Of a stretch of DNA of 64,000 nt, positions 1-7,680 are shown piece by piece. Below the pieces are notes generated by a model. That model had not been told where the DNA came from. It saw only the letters and a program-made list of their open reading frames with translations, and ran no database searches. Each line of letters starts with the position of its first letter. Within the stretch, counting starts at the first letter, position 1. The DNA comes from Thermosynechococcaceae cyanobacterium MS004 (GTDB lineage Bacteria > Cyanobacteriota > Cyanobacteriia > Thermosynechococcales > Thermosynechococcaceae): contig JAKRSB010000139.1 of NCBI GenBank assembly GCA_022402525.1, positions 1 to 64,000 on the forward strand, written 5' to 3'. The position numbers and the translations under genes are program-made.

Positions 1-196
1 TGACACCCTTGGCCGCTAGGACGGCATTCAAGAATTCGCCAATATTGACGCGGATGGTTCCATCTTTGCCTTCACTCACGTAGCCACATTCCCGCGCCTT
101 TGCCCGACGCGATAGGTGCGAGAGTTCCTTCAGCTTCTGCAGCAGCTCTTTACCCGTTAATGTTTCTGTCCCTTGCTTCGTCTTCGTCTTCTTCAT
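1..196 (-). CDS. cyAbrB-like transcriptional regulator (3' end outside window)
   Basis: The reading frame starts at the ATG complementary to 194-196 and leaves the window at its left edge after 65 codons. The N-terminus reads MKKTKTKQGTETLTGKELLQ, followed by a segment with ECGYVSEGKDG and a conserved FLNAVLAAKGV. The order 'LTGKELLQK.K.L...K...ARECGYVS...DG..R.N...F..A.L.AKG' is typical of the cyanobacterial AbrB-like (cyAbrB) DNA-binding proteins, which regulate carbon/nitrogen balance and other global responses. The family is about 130 residues long, so roughly half is visible. The family assignment rests on recognised sequence; the target genes cannot be told from this window. Confidence 0.75.
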   Translation of the reverse strand, partial: MKKTKTKQGTETLTGKELLQKLKELSHLSRRAKARECGYVSEGKDGTIRVNIGEFLNAVLAAKGV

Positions 197-268
197 CGAG
201 ATAAATGTTGTGTCCTGTGGTGATGGGTCAATGTCGAGCTTCAGTCCTCAGAAAGGGCGATCGCCTTT

Positions 269-601
269 CTACTTCTTGCCTTTACCTTTTGCTTTGGCTT
301 CCGGCGCTGGCGCAGCTTTTGCCTTCTCCCCTGCAACCCTTTCCTTGAATGACTTCCCAGCGCTGAACGCAGGCACAGTCGTAGCGGCAATGGACAAGGT
401 TTCGCCTGTCTTGGGATTGCGCCCCTCTCTGGCCGCGCGATCGCGTTTCTCGAAGACGCCAAAGCCCACCAAGCTCACCTTCTCTCCACTGGCCACTGAT
501 TCAACGATGAGGTCTAAGGTCGCATTCAGAATGCTGTCTGCATCTTTCTTTGTGACGTTTGCTTTCTCTGCAACTGCGTCAACTAATTCACCCTTATTCA
601 T
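269..601 (-). CDS. hup: HU family DNA-binding protein
   Basis: This is a 110-residue HU/IHF-type nucleoid protein that binds and bends DNA without strong sequence specificity. The start MNKGELVDAVAEKANVTKKD is classical HU, and the beta-arm region carries GFGVFEKRDRAAREGRNPKTGE with the expected GRNP turn. The tail after residue 90 is alanine/lysine rich (ending KAKGKGKK), a charged extension common in cyanobacterial and actinobacterial HU and likely to add DNA affinity. I chose the ATG at 601 because it gives the canonical N-terminus and has GGAG about eight bases upstream. An in-frame ATG five codons earlier is possible but unlike the family. It is a monocistronic minus-strand gene. Confidence 0.95.
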   Translation of the reverse strand: MNKGELVDAVAEKANVTKKDADSILNATLDLIVESVASGEKVSLVGFGVFEKRDRAAREGRNPKTGETLSIAATTVPAFSAGKSFKERVAGEKAKAAPAPEAKAKGKGKK

Positions 602-868
602 GGATTCTCCACACATTACCGCTGTGAATTGTAGCCTGAAATGACTACATCTCAGTCACTCTCTGGGTTCTAGTCCTAAATCCTAACATCTGCTTTCTGC
701 AATATCTCATCTACTTTCTGAAATATCTTAAGTAATTCAGCTTCAGTTCGACTTTGATGTCTTCGCTTTACCAATCGCAGGTTCACCCTCTGATTTAGGC
801 TTTGCTGCCTTGACTTTAGCTGTGGTGACAGGAGCGAGATCCTCGCCACGCTAACCCCAAACCCAGGT

Positions 869-1492
869 TCATCTGGCGTCAAGAAATTTTCGGGCAGCGG
901 CTACCCCAGCAGCAATGTCCCAGCCAGGAACCACTGACTCCAGTAAAGTATCCGTCACATTCGCGTCAGCCTGAACCAGAGCAATCAAGGCTTTACGATC
1001 GGGAGTGACCCCATTGAGACTTGGGGCATCCGCAGCAAATTCGGCTAGCGTCTCAATATCAGTGACACTGCAAGCATCGAGTAGTCCAACCGAATTAAAT
1101 CCGTCGTTCACTTGATAATTTGCTCGCTGCCACTGACGGCCATCCCATCCGTAAATGAACCCAATCCATTCACCAAAAGGCTTAGGGTCAAGGTTTAAAC
1201 TCCACCATTCAGGAGCATCAGCCAGCAGGTTTGTCTCTTCTTCGTCGAAATATTCGGCGGCAGCACCAAAGTAAGTGTCTGAATACTCGTGATCGTGCCC
1301 TAGGAGAACAGCCCTACCTTGATCCTGGAAACGCAGGCAAGCCCAATTACCGCCACCGTCATGGTACAACCACTGATTCTCTGTAGCATAGACGTTGTCA
1401 CCCCATCCTCGTGAGGCGCAGACTGCTGCCATCGCAGCCCACCCTCCCCGCAAAGACATCGGGCTCGGTAGATCCATCATGATTAATGGCAT
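869..1492 (-). CDS. conserved-looking hypothetical protein, tryptophan and aspartate rich
   Basis: I do not recognise this 207-residue protein with certainty. It is acidic, soluble, without signal peptide or membrane segment, and unusually rich in Trp. Visible patches are GWGDNVYATENQWLYHDGGG, LLGHDHEYSDTY, EEETNLLADAPEWW and GFIYGWDGRQW, followed by a helical C-terminus with two internal DA.V-type helices. The HDHEYSDTYFG segment could be a metal-binding or structural motif, but that is a guess. The amino-acid composition resembles proteins I associate with Actinobacteria, so transfer is possible. Several start codons are available (1492, 1480, 1477, 1459) and none has a strong Shine-Dalgarno sequence. 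It stands alone between HU and the polysaccharide locus. Confidence 0.6.
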   Translation of the reverse strand: MPLIMMDLPSPMSLRGGWAAMAAVCASRGWGDNVYATENQWLYHDGGGNWACLRFQDQGRAVLLGHDHEYSDTYFGAAAEYFDEEETNLLADAPEWWSLNLDPKPFGEWIGFIYGWDGRQWQRANYQVNDGFNSVGLLDACSVTDIETLAEFAADAPSLNGVTPDRKALIALVQADANVTDTLLESVVPGWDIAAGVAAARKFLDAR

Positions 1493-1549
1493 ACATGATT
1501 AATGACATAAATAAAGCCCATTGTCTTCTGAAATAGGCTCGTCGATACC

Positions 1550-4060
1550 CTAAATTTTTACGGTTGACTTGAGAAGGCCGCTGTAGGGTTTGCCGATTAG
1601 ACGGATCAGGCGTTGCCGAAAAATTTCCCAGTTTAAAGGCTTTGTGATGTAATCAGTTACGCCTGACTCGAAGGCACGGGCGACTGACGCTGAGTCATCC
1701 AGCGCTGTAATCATCAAAATTGGCAGTTCGCCACCTGACGTATTCCCGCGCTCAGCTTCTTCAGCGCGAATTTGACGGCAGCAAGCAAAGCCATCAAGTC
1801 CTGGCATCATGCCTTCTATCAAAATAAGGTCAGGCTTGAGTTGACGGTAAAGCTCTAACCCCTCCTGACCGCTCTCTGCCTCGACTACGCGATAACCGTC
1901 TTTAAAGAGCGCCCGTCGCAAGAGATTTCGCATCTCTCTCTCGTTATCCACCAACAGCACTAATGGCGCAGAATCCGAGGCCTCGTTAGCGATAGAAAGC
2001 AAGTCTTCAGATTCCATCAGGAGTTCGCGAACTTCATGAAGCTGCATTAGCATGGGTTGAACCGCTTCGGATGGAACCGCTAAAAGATACCCTTTGCCAA
2101 AGTCCGTACCCAACGCTTTGAGCCGACCGAGCTGTTCGGATGATTCAATGCCTTCCGCAATAACATCCATATTTTGTTCACGGGCAAGCACAATAATAGA
2201 TTCAATGAGAGAGTCGGCTTCTGGATTAAAGTCGAGTTGCCGCACCAGTTGGCGATCCAGTTCTAAAGCATTGAGCGGAAAATGATTTAAATTCCGAACA
2301 GAGGTAGTCCCTTGGCCAAAATTGTCCAAGCAAATCAAAATCTGGCGTTCTTTTAGGCGCAGTAAAATACCTGTGCTTGCAGCACCATCGTTTAGCAAGA
2401 CTGTTTCAGGAATATCTAATGAAATTTGACTCCCCGCAATATCGTATTCCTGCATTAAGCGATCCAGAAGCGGAACAAGTCCGGGATCAAAAAACTGACG
2501 CTGAGAAAGGTTTAGCTTAAGATAAAGCGGATAATTAACAGGCTTTTGCCAGCTACGGAATTGCCTAAAGGCTTCTGTAAACGTATGTTCTCCAATTTCC
2601 AAGATGCAGCCTGTTTCCTCTGCCAAGTTCAAAAACTCACTAGGCGGCAGTAGCCCTCGTAACGGATGCTGCCAGTGAACGAGAACTTCCAGTCCACGAA
2701 TGGCTCCTGTTCTTAAGGAGAAGATAGGCTGAAAGAAAAGCTGAAATTCTTTTTGGGCAATGGCACGCCTGAGGTCGCTATCTTTTAAGACGGCTCGCTC
2801 CAGCATTTGTAAATATTGCTTGCCGATCAGCTGAGGTGTAAAGCGATTTTGAACATAGCAATACCCCAGACTTCCCATCCGCTCTTGAGTTTTAGGATCT
2901 TGAGCCAGATGCCGAATAAAAGCCGCCAGTCCTTTGCTGTCGCCGGGCTGGAAAGCTGCACCACAGTTCGCATCGGCAATCAGTTGGCGGAGGTAAGAAT
3001 GAGGCTCACAAATTGCGGCAATAGGGCGACCACAGGCTAAGGCAGAATAGAATTTGCTCGGTGCTACAACGCCTTCCATCCCTTCTCCAACACTCACGAG
3101 GGATAGATCACAGGCGGTGAGTGAAAAGGGAAGTACTTCTTTATCTTGGTAAGGTAAAAAGAGACAGTTTTGCAGTTGAAGCGATTCAACTCGCTCCATA
3201 ATAGGCTGTCGCTTTGGCCCCGCGCCAATAAAGACGAAGTGAATGGGTTCGTTTTGAAGCTCTTCTGCGGCATCAATGATTGTTTCTAAGTCATGGCAGC
3301 GGCCCATATTGCCAGAGTACAGCACGACAAACTTGTCCTGTAAAAGATGCTGAGCGGCAAAGGGATTTTCTGATTTCGGAATGGGTTTGATACGTTCGGG
3401 GTCAGACCAGTTATGAATAATAGAGATTTTCTTTGCTACGGTGGGCGCTTTATTCACGACGCGCTCCTTCATCGTTTCGCTTAGAACAATGATGGATTCG
3501 GCGCGCCGCCAAACCGACTGGTTAATCCGATTCCATAGTTTTACAATCCAACTCCCTTCGGAGGCCATGCCAAATTCAACGACTGCATCTGGATATAAAT
3601 CGTAGATCAAGCAGATGTAGGGTGTCTTGAAAAGGCGATGAGCAATGTAACCTACCACGAATAGAAAGGGCGGTTCGGTGGTTAAGAGCAGTACATCTCC
3701 TCGATGAGCGGATTTAAGGAGATGAATGACGGAACGAAAGCTGTACAGCAGGCCTGCAATTGTACGCCCAAGATATTTTCGGGTTTTGGTGATGCGCGAT
3801 CGCTGTATCCTAACTTGCCCTTTGGTCTCATGGGCAGGGGCTTTTGCGGCATTAAAGGCATAGCTCGGCTGTCCAGTAAAGACCTGAACCTCCATTTTTT
3901 GCTCAACTAGGTAGTTTGCCAGTTCTTCGATAAGTTGGCCAGTGGCAGCAAAATCAGGAGGGTAATATTGCGTCAGAATAGAAAGCCGCACAATGCGAGC
4001 CAAGGGGGGTGGAGAGACCACGGCAGATTTTACGCTTTCTGTTGACTTCATGAAACCCAA
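1550..4060 (-). CDS. Glycosyltransferase (GT4, WcaI-like) - EAL - receiver domain fusion
   Basis: An 836-residue protein in one uninterrupted frame with three modules. Residues ~22-425 are a WcaI-type GT4 glycosyltransferase (start RLSILTQYYPPDFAATGQLI; donor-site region VAPSKFYSALACGRP), expected to add a sugar to a lipid-linked glycan at the inner membrane face. Residues ~432-690 are an EAL domain, the c-di-GMP phosphodiesterase fold, but degenerate: ExLxR is EVLVH, DDFG is DNFG, the LKID lysine is replaced (LELD) and the QGY glutamine is Lys. The metal-ligand Asn (LKLNLS) and two Glu (DIPET, AEGIE) remain. Residues ~698-828 are a receiver domain whose phospho-acceptor Asp is Glu (LIEGMMPG, ~residue 749), with Thr and Lys retained. 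I infer an inactive or binding-only EAL and a non-phosphorylatable receiver regulating the transferase. The start may be 4060 or 4051. Confidence 0.9.
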   Translation of the reverse strand: MGFMKSTESVKSAVVSPPPLARIVRLSILTQYYPPDFAATGQLIEELANYLVEQKMEVQVFTGQPSYAFNAAKAPAHETKGQVRIQRSRITKTRKYLGRTIAGLLYSFRSVIHLLKSAHRGDVLLLTTEPPFLFVVGYIAHRLFKTPYICLIYDLYPDAVVEFGMASEGSWIVKLWNRINQSVWRRAESIIVLSETMKERVVNKAPTVAKKISIIHNWSDPERIKPIPKSENPFAAQHLLQDKFVVLYSGNMGRCHDLETIIDAAEELQNEPIHFVFIGAGPKRQPIMERVESLQLQNCLFLPYQDKEVLPFSLTACDLSLVSVGEGMEGVVAPSKFYSALACGRPIAAICEPHSYLRQLIADANCGAAFQPGDSKGLAAFIRHLAQDPKTQERMGSLGYCYVQNRFTPQLIGKQYLQMLERAVLKDSDLRRAIAQKEFQLFFQPIFSLRTGAIRGLEVLVHWQHPLRGLLPPSEFLNLAEETGCILEIGEHTFTEAFRQFRSWQKPVNYPLYLKLNLSQRQFFDPGLVPLLDRLMQEYDIAGSQISLDIPETVLLNDGAASTGILLRLKERQILICLDNFGQGTTSVRNLNHFPLNALELDRQLVRQLDFNPEADSLIESIIVLAREQNMDVIAEGIESSEQLGRLKALGTDFGKGYLLAVPSEAVQPMLMQLHEVRELLMESEDLLSIANEASDSAPLVLLVDNEREMRNLLRRALFKDGYRVVEAESGQEGLELYRQLKPDLILIEGMMPGLDGFACCRQIRAEEAERGNTSGGELPILMITALDDSASVARAFESGVTDYITKPLNWEIFRQRLIRLIGKPYSGLLKSTVKI

Positions 4061-4105
4061 CTCTGTTGTTTGTAGATTGACCGATAAAATGCGTGAATAA
4101 TTGAC

Positions 4106-4152
4106 TCAATTAGTGCGAATTAACTAATATGAATCAACTAGTGTGAGTTAAC
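4106..4152. promoter_or_regulatory. 19-bp direct repeat, candidate operator of the GT-EAL-receiver gene
   Basis: Two 19-bp copies, 4106-4124 (TCAATTAGTGCGAATTAAC) and 4134-4152 (TCAACTAGTGTGAGTTAAC), match at 16 of 19 positions and are spaced 28 bp start to start. They lie 46 to 92 bp upstream of the minus-strand start of the fusion gene, where a promoter-proximal regulator would bind. Repeat structure is seen directly; function as a binding site is inference. Confidence 0.4.
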
Positions 4153-4617
4153 GCAGATTTAAAGTTGCTAAAAGTTTCTAGCTCGAAACCAGTCAAGCGT
4201 ATCTCACGCTATCAGTGCCGATCAGTAGAGTCTAATTTTAATGAAAAATAAGAGTTGCGGAGTCTAGCTTTTTTATTTAAAATTTCTGTAATGTTGCTAG
4301 CTCAGGCGCATATTGTGTTTTCATTATGAAAATAGCTCAAGCTATCCTGGACTGATTCATTACTGTATCTATCTCAGGATGCCCATTCTAGATAGAATAA
4401 GAAACTAGGAAGGAATATAATTGTGCTGTATTGTCCTAATATGCTAACCAAAGCCACCCACTTTAGGTGAATCCAGTGGCTATTCAAGACTATTCCCTTG
4501 CTTCGCTTTAAGGTGATATAGTCTGTGCATTTCCGACTCAGTCTTTGGGGCTTTGATCCCCTTCTCCGGCCGCTGAAGTCTTAACGTATTTGCTGTGTGA
4601 AAGAGGATTGCTGCATG

Positions 4618-4654
4618 AAAGATGATAAAGGAAAATAACTCCTTTATCATCTTT
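4618..4654 (-). terminator. Hairpin with perfect 15-bp stem downstream of the PFE-CTERM gene
   Basis: The arms AAAGATGATAAAGGA (4618-4632) and TCCTTTATCATCTTT (4640-4654) are perfect complements around a 7-base loop. It lies about 90 bp beyond the stop of the minus-strand gene at 4742, so termination of that transcript is the simplest role. There is no long T-tract (only CTTT), so it could also be an mRNA-stabilising hairpin. Confidence 0.55.
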
Positions 4655-4741
4655 GAATGAGGATTAAAATAACATCTGCTGGATTTACAGATCTGAATCC
4701 CGCAGATCTGAATCGCTTTGTCGAGCGCAACGCGCTTTGAT

Positions 4742-5416
4742 TTATCTGATCACTCCTCGCAATGCAGTATGTCCTTTGAAAACTTTTCGGATTCCCAAAA
4801 AGGCAAAAATCAACAATAGGCCCAGGGTTTGTGAGAATTCAAAGGGAACTGGTGTTGGCGAGGTGGTATCACTGCTCGTCGTCTCGCTCGCCGATCCACT
4901 TCCGCTGCTGCTTGAGGATGGGGCTGACGTCACGCCTGCACTGTCAGTATCAGATGAAGCGATCGCCGAGGTTGAACTGCTGAAGGCTGATGTGCTTGCT
5001 ACCGTGGCACCGATATTTGAGGTGTCGCCGCTAGCGCTAGAAGATGCAAGCTGTACATTGCCTGTAAAAGCAGCCATTTGCAATGTGCTGTCTTGGGGTA
5101 AGGTTAGCGCTGACCACTGATCGGGCACAGACGAAAATGCATTGCTCAAGGTGATGGGATCTGCTTCATTGGAAATATTGTCAAACGGAACAACCAACTG
5201 ATTCCCCAAGTCAATGGGTTGAGTGGTTATTCCCGTACTGAGATCGTCGGTACCGGTAGTATCGGCTCTAAGCTTGCTAATGTCTACCAGCCATAAACTA
5301 CTATCGGCTAAGCTAACTGACACTTGCTGGTCACTCAAGTTAGCGTAGTTATCTGGCGCAGATAGCTCGGACGTGATGACGTAATTGTCAATGGGTGCGA
5401 CGGTCAGAGATCCCAT
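4742..5416 (-). CDS. PFE-CTERM-type surface protein, candidate cyanoexosortase substrate
   Basis: A 224-residue protein. Residues ~1-115 look like a folded acidic domain that I do not recognise. Residues ~120-185 are a Ser/Thr/Ala-rich low-complexity linker, likely extracellular and possibly glycosylated. The C-terminus has PTPVPFEFSQTLGLLLIFAF followed by a basic end (GIRKVFK...R). This tripartite signal (a PxPFEF motif, a hydrophobic helix and positive charges) matches the cyanobacterial PFE-CTERM variant of exosortase sorting signals as I know it. A cyanoexosortase A gene 2.3 kb away supports processing by that enzyme. Oddly, no N-terminal signal peptide is visible, and an in-frame TAA upstream excludes a longer start. 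Secretion would then need a non-classical route or the gene is 5'-truncated. Confidence 0.7.
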   Translation of the reverse strand: MGSLTVAPIDNYVITSELSAPDNYANLSDQQVSVSLADSSLWLVDISKLRADTTGTDDLSTGITTQPIDLGNQLVVPFDNISNEADPITLSNAFSSVPDQWSALTLPQDSTLQMAAFTGNVQLASSSASGDTSNIGATVASTSAFSSSTSAIASSDTDSAGVTSAPSSSSSGSGSASETTSSDTTSPTPVPFEFSQTLGLLLIFAFLGIRKVFKGHTALRGVIR

Positions 5417-5668
5417 GAGTTTTGAGTTCCTATGTTACGAGGGATGGAGCGAGTATAAATATTGGATCAAAAGGATGAAGGCACTGCAGCTGTGGGCAAG
5501 GGGTTATGCTTGATTTCGACAGTTTTATTCCCATTGTCGATGGGGCACTCTTGCGATCGCGTTTGTTTTACGCCTACTTTTTGCCAATTTGTTTGCTTTA
5601 TGTATGCGATCTAAAAAATCTAGGAGATGTTGTAATTTCCCCGATCAAAGACTGCATCATTTTTAGAT

Positions 5669-6223
5669 TTAGAGGACAGGAGCGATCATCTTCCGTAGCT
5701 TGACCGCTTGAGCAGGGTTTCCGGCATTGATGGTCATCGGCTCTAAAGACTTTGCAGCAACGCCGCCTAATGCAAGCACTGCACCTTCTCCAATCGTCAC
5801 TCCAGGGCCAATAATAGCTTTTGCACCAATCCAACTGCCGCACTTAACCCGAATGGGCGAACACTTGAGGGCAAACTCGGGATGGGTCCAATCGTGATTT
5901 CCGGTGCATAGGTAAACGCCTTGAGAGAGGCAGACATGCTCCTCAATCACAATCTCTGCCAGATTATCAATCCAGCAGTCTTCCCCTAGCCAAGCGTAAG
6001 CCCCAACCTGAAGCCGCCAGGGAAACTTTACCCGCACGCCTGTCTTAAGCCGGACACCTTCGCCAATGTGCGCCCCAAATAACCGCAGAATAAAGACTTT
6101 GACCGCAGAGACAGGCAGCCAACGATTGGCCACTAATGGGTAGCCCACAAAGTACCACAACAACTGCTTCCACAGTGGTGCGCCAGGGGTATACTCACCC
6201 ACCGTATAGGTATCGAGTCTCAT
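5669..6223 (-). CDS. wcaF: WcaF-like colanic-acid-type O-acetyltransferase (left-handed beta helix)
   Basis: An acetyltransferase of about 184 residues that would acetylate a sugar of the exported polysaccharide using acetyl-CoA. The N-terminus LDTYTVGEYTPGAPLWKQLL is typical of WcaF. The C-terminal half has hexapeptide repeats (IGEGVR, IGAKAI, IGPGVT, IGEGAV) and the catalytic-type His segment TGNHDWTHPEF. The frame is open to a further ATG at 6298/6313, because the first ~12 codons are duplicated 75 bp upstream. I chose 6223 since it gives the family-length protein, but a product 25 residues longer starting MKLDTYTVGEQ is equally readable. The next gene downstream on the same strand is the PFE-CTERM protein. 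Confidence 0.85.
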   Translation of the reverse strand: MRLDTYTVGEYTPGAPLWKQLLWYFVGYPLVANRWLPVSAVKVFILRLFGAHIGEGVRLKTGVRVKFPWRLQVGAYAWLGEDCWIDNLAEIVIEEHVCLSQGVYLCTGNHDWTHPEFALKCSPIRVKCGSWIGAKAIIGPGVTIGEGAVLALGGVAAKSLEPMTINAGNPAQAVKLRKMIAPVL

Positions 6224-6306
6224 AGTCAGCCTTTGCGCAAGTTCCAAAGTGACTTTCTGAGTTTTCTGTTCACCCACTGTATAGGTATCGAGTTTCATGG
6301 TCAGCC
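6195..6306. repeat. In-frame duplication of the wcaF start region (37-bp copies, 75-bp period)
   Basis: The segments 6195-6231 and 6270-6306 are 37 bp each and differ at only three positions. Each encodes LTM(K/R)LDTYTVGE including an ATG. The 75-bp offset is exactly 25 codons, so the upstream copy stays in frame with the gene and offers a second start. Confidence 0.85.
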
Positions 6307-6313
6307 CTCTCAA

Positions 6314-6613
6314 TTAGCTGGACTAAAGTTAGTGTGGACTGATTGAGATGGGTTTAGATCCATCGCGTTAAGAAAAAAATTAATCCGGTCATGTCGGCAA
6401 AGACGGGGAACAATACTCGGCGCTAGTCCCCGAATTTTGATACACAACGATTCAGACTGGGCACCCTCAAATTAACGAAAGAATGGTGGAAAACGATGCT
6501 TCCACAGCCGCAGCACGGCGTTAAAAAGATTGATCCAGGCAACTGTAAGCCTGTCTAGGGCATCAATCCTTTGCATCCATCCCACCATTACCGCTTGAGG
6601 ATGTTTAGCCCTT
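6314..6613. other. Divergent intergenic region upstream of wcaF and hpsJ
   Basis: About 300 bp with no gene. It must carry the promoters for the minus-strand wcaF block and the plus-strand hpsJ-exosortase trio. Two short inverted repeats are visible: GGGGA...TCCCC around 6398-6427, and GTGGAA...TTCCAC around 6485-6504. No riboswitch that I recognise is present. Confidence 0.5.
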
Positions 6614-7675
6614 ATGACCGCAACGCACCCCGAAGATACTTCTTTACAAGTGTCCGAACAGCCCACCCTAGAGACTTGGGTAGATGATTTGGATCGGACT
6701 TTAGAGGCTCTCGACAAAAATAATGCAGATCACAAAGTTGGAGGGGGTACCTCAGGGGGACGATCCCCCGAATCGCTGCATTCCCCTACCGCTGAAGCCC
6801 CTGAACAATTAATCTATGGGGCAGAGATCGCCCCTCACTCTTCTATAAGTTCCCCGCAGCATGCCTCCAGCCGCAGGGTGACTGAATCACTCATCACGCC
6901 CAATACGCTGTTCATTGCGAGATTAATCGGCTATGGGCTGATGATGATGGGGTTTATCGATTTACTTTACATCCTCATTCCGCCGCAGTTAGCCAACCCT
7001 GTGTGGGAGTATCAGGCAATTGGCGACATTGTAAAGCTGGTTCCGGTTCCAATTTTGGCATTACTGCTGGTTTTTGCGGGCGAAAAATCGACGCGTCACA
7101 AGCTAGAGTTGAAGCTCCTTACCGTGCTGTCTTGGCTCACGCTTGTGATTAGCATTCTCTTTTTTCTGCTGCTGCCGCTGATTGTGACCAACTCTTTTAA
7201 GATTGATCGCTTCAACAACACCCAGATCACTACTGAAGTCAAGCAGCAAAAGCAAAAGCTCGATGCAACACAGAAACAAGTGCAAAACATGGATGGGGAA
7301 CAGCTCAAGTTCTTTATCCCTACGCCAGATAAGATTGGCAGTCTAGGCTCTTTACCCAATTCTCCAGCCCAAGCTAAAACCAGTATCTCTGCGAACTTGG
7401 AGCGAGCCAAGGCTAAGGCTGACGCGCAAGCCGCAGAAGCCCGAAAAAACGTAACCGCAAATCTTGTGAAAAATACGTTTCGGCTTTTTGCTGAGGCGTT
7501 AATTGCTGGGGTTATCTTTTTAATGTTTTGGTCACGGACGGACTGGGCAAGACAAAGGTCGGTACGGCGCTCTGCTCCAGGAGTGCCGTCAGCAACGTCA
7601 GTCTCTAGCGGCAAGCCTGGCGGCAAGTCTGGCGGCAAGTCGAATGGCAAAGCTAAAAAACAACGTTTCCGCTAG
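6614..7675 (+). CDS. hpsJ: HpsJ family protein, exosortase-associated membrane protein
   Basis: A 353-residue membrane protein of the HpsJ family, named from the hormogonium polysaccharide locus of Nostoc and often found beside cyanobacterial exosortases. The N-terminal ~95 residues are a polar, probably disordered cytoplasmic stretch. TM helices follow at ~98-120 (RLIGYGLMMMGFIDLLYILI), ~135-155 and ~170-195. A charged coiled-coil-like region (KQQKQKLDATQKQVQ, later ERAKAKADAQAAEARKN) precedes a last helix at ~295-312. The tail is a Gly/Lys/Ser repeat (GKPGGKSGGKSNGKAKK). It is the first gene of a three-gene plus-strand unit, with five bases to the exosortase start. Its biochemical role is unknown; it probably helps secrete or assemble the polysaccharide and sorted proteins. 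Confidence 0.8.
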   Translation: MTATHPEDTSLQVSEQPTLETWVDDLDRTLEALDKNNADHKVGGGTSGGRSPESLHSPTAEAPEQLIYGAEIAPHSSISSPQHASSRRVTESLITPNTLFIARLIGYGLMMMGFIDLLYILIPPQLANPVWEYQAIGDIVKLVPVPILALLLVFAGEKSTRHKLELKLLTVLSWLTLVISILFFLLLPLIVTNSFKIDRFNNTQITTEVKQQKQKLDATQKQVQNMDGEQLKFFIPTPDKIGSLGSLPNSPAQAKTSISANLERAKAKADAQAAEARKNVTANLVKNTFRLFAEALIAGVIFLMFWSRTDWARQRSVRRSAPGVPSATSVSSGKPGGKSGGKSNGKAKKQRFR

Positions 7676-7680
7676 GGTCT

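Larger units (their letters stand above)
4061..4741. other. AT-rich intergenic region of ~680 bp
   Basis: No convincing gene. The part nearest 4060 carries the 19-bp direct repeat and is presumably the promoter region of the fusion gene. A short palindrome with seven-base arms (TTTTCAT / ATGAAAA) lies at 4318-4332. An AGCCAC...GTGGCT stem is near 4453-4481, and a strong hairpin is at 4618-4654. The motif CAGATCTGAAT occurs twice near 4687-4711. Confidence 0.6.

Noticed and set aside
676-882. 68-codon minus-strand open frame downstream of the orphan gene
   Set aside because: Overlaps the end of the orphan gene, has no ribosome-binding site and no recognisable motif; low-complexity TTTCTGAAATATCT words explain it.
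5506-5703. 65-codon plus-strand frame between the PFE-CTERM and wcaF genes
   Set aside because: Short, no family resemblance, runs into wcaF in antisense; composition fits non-coding DNA.
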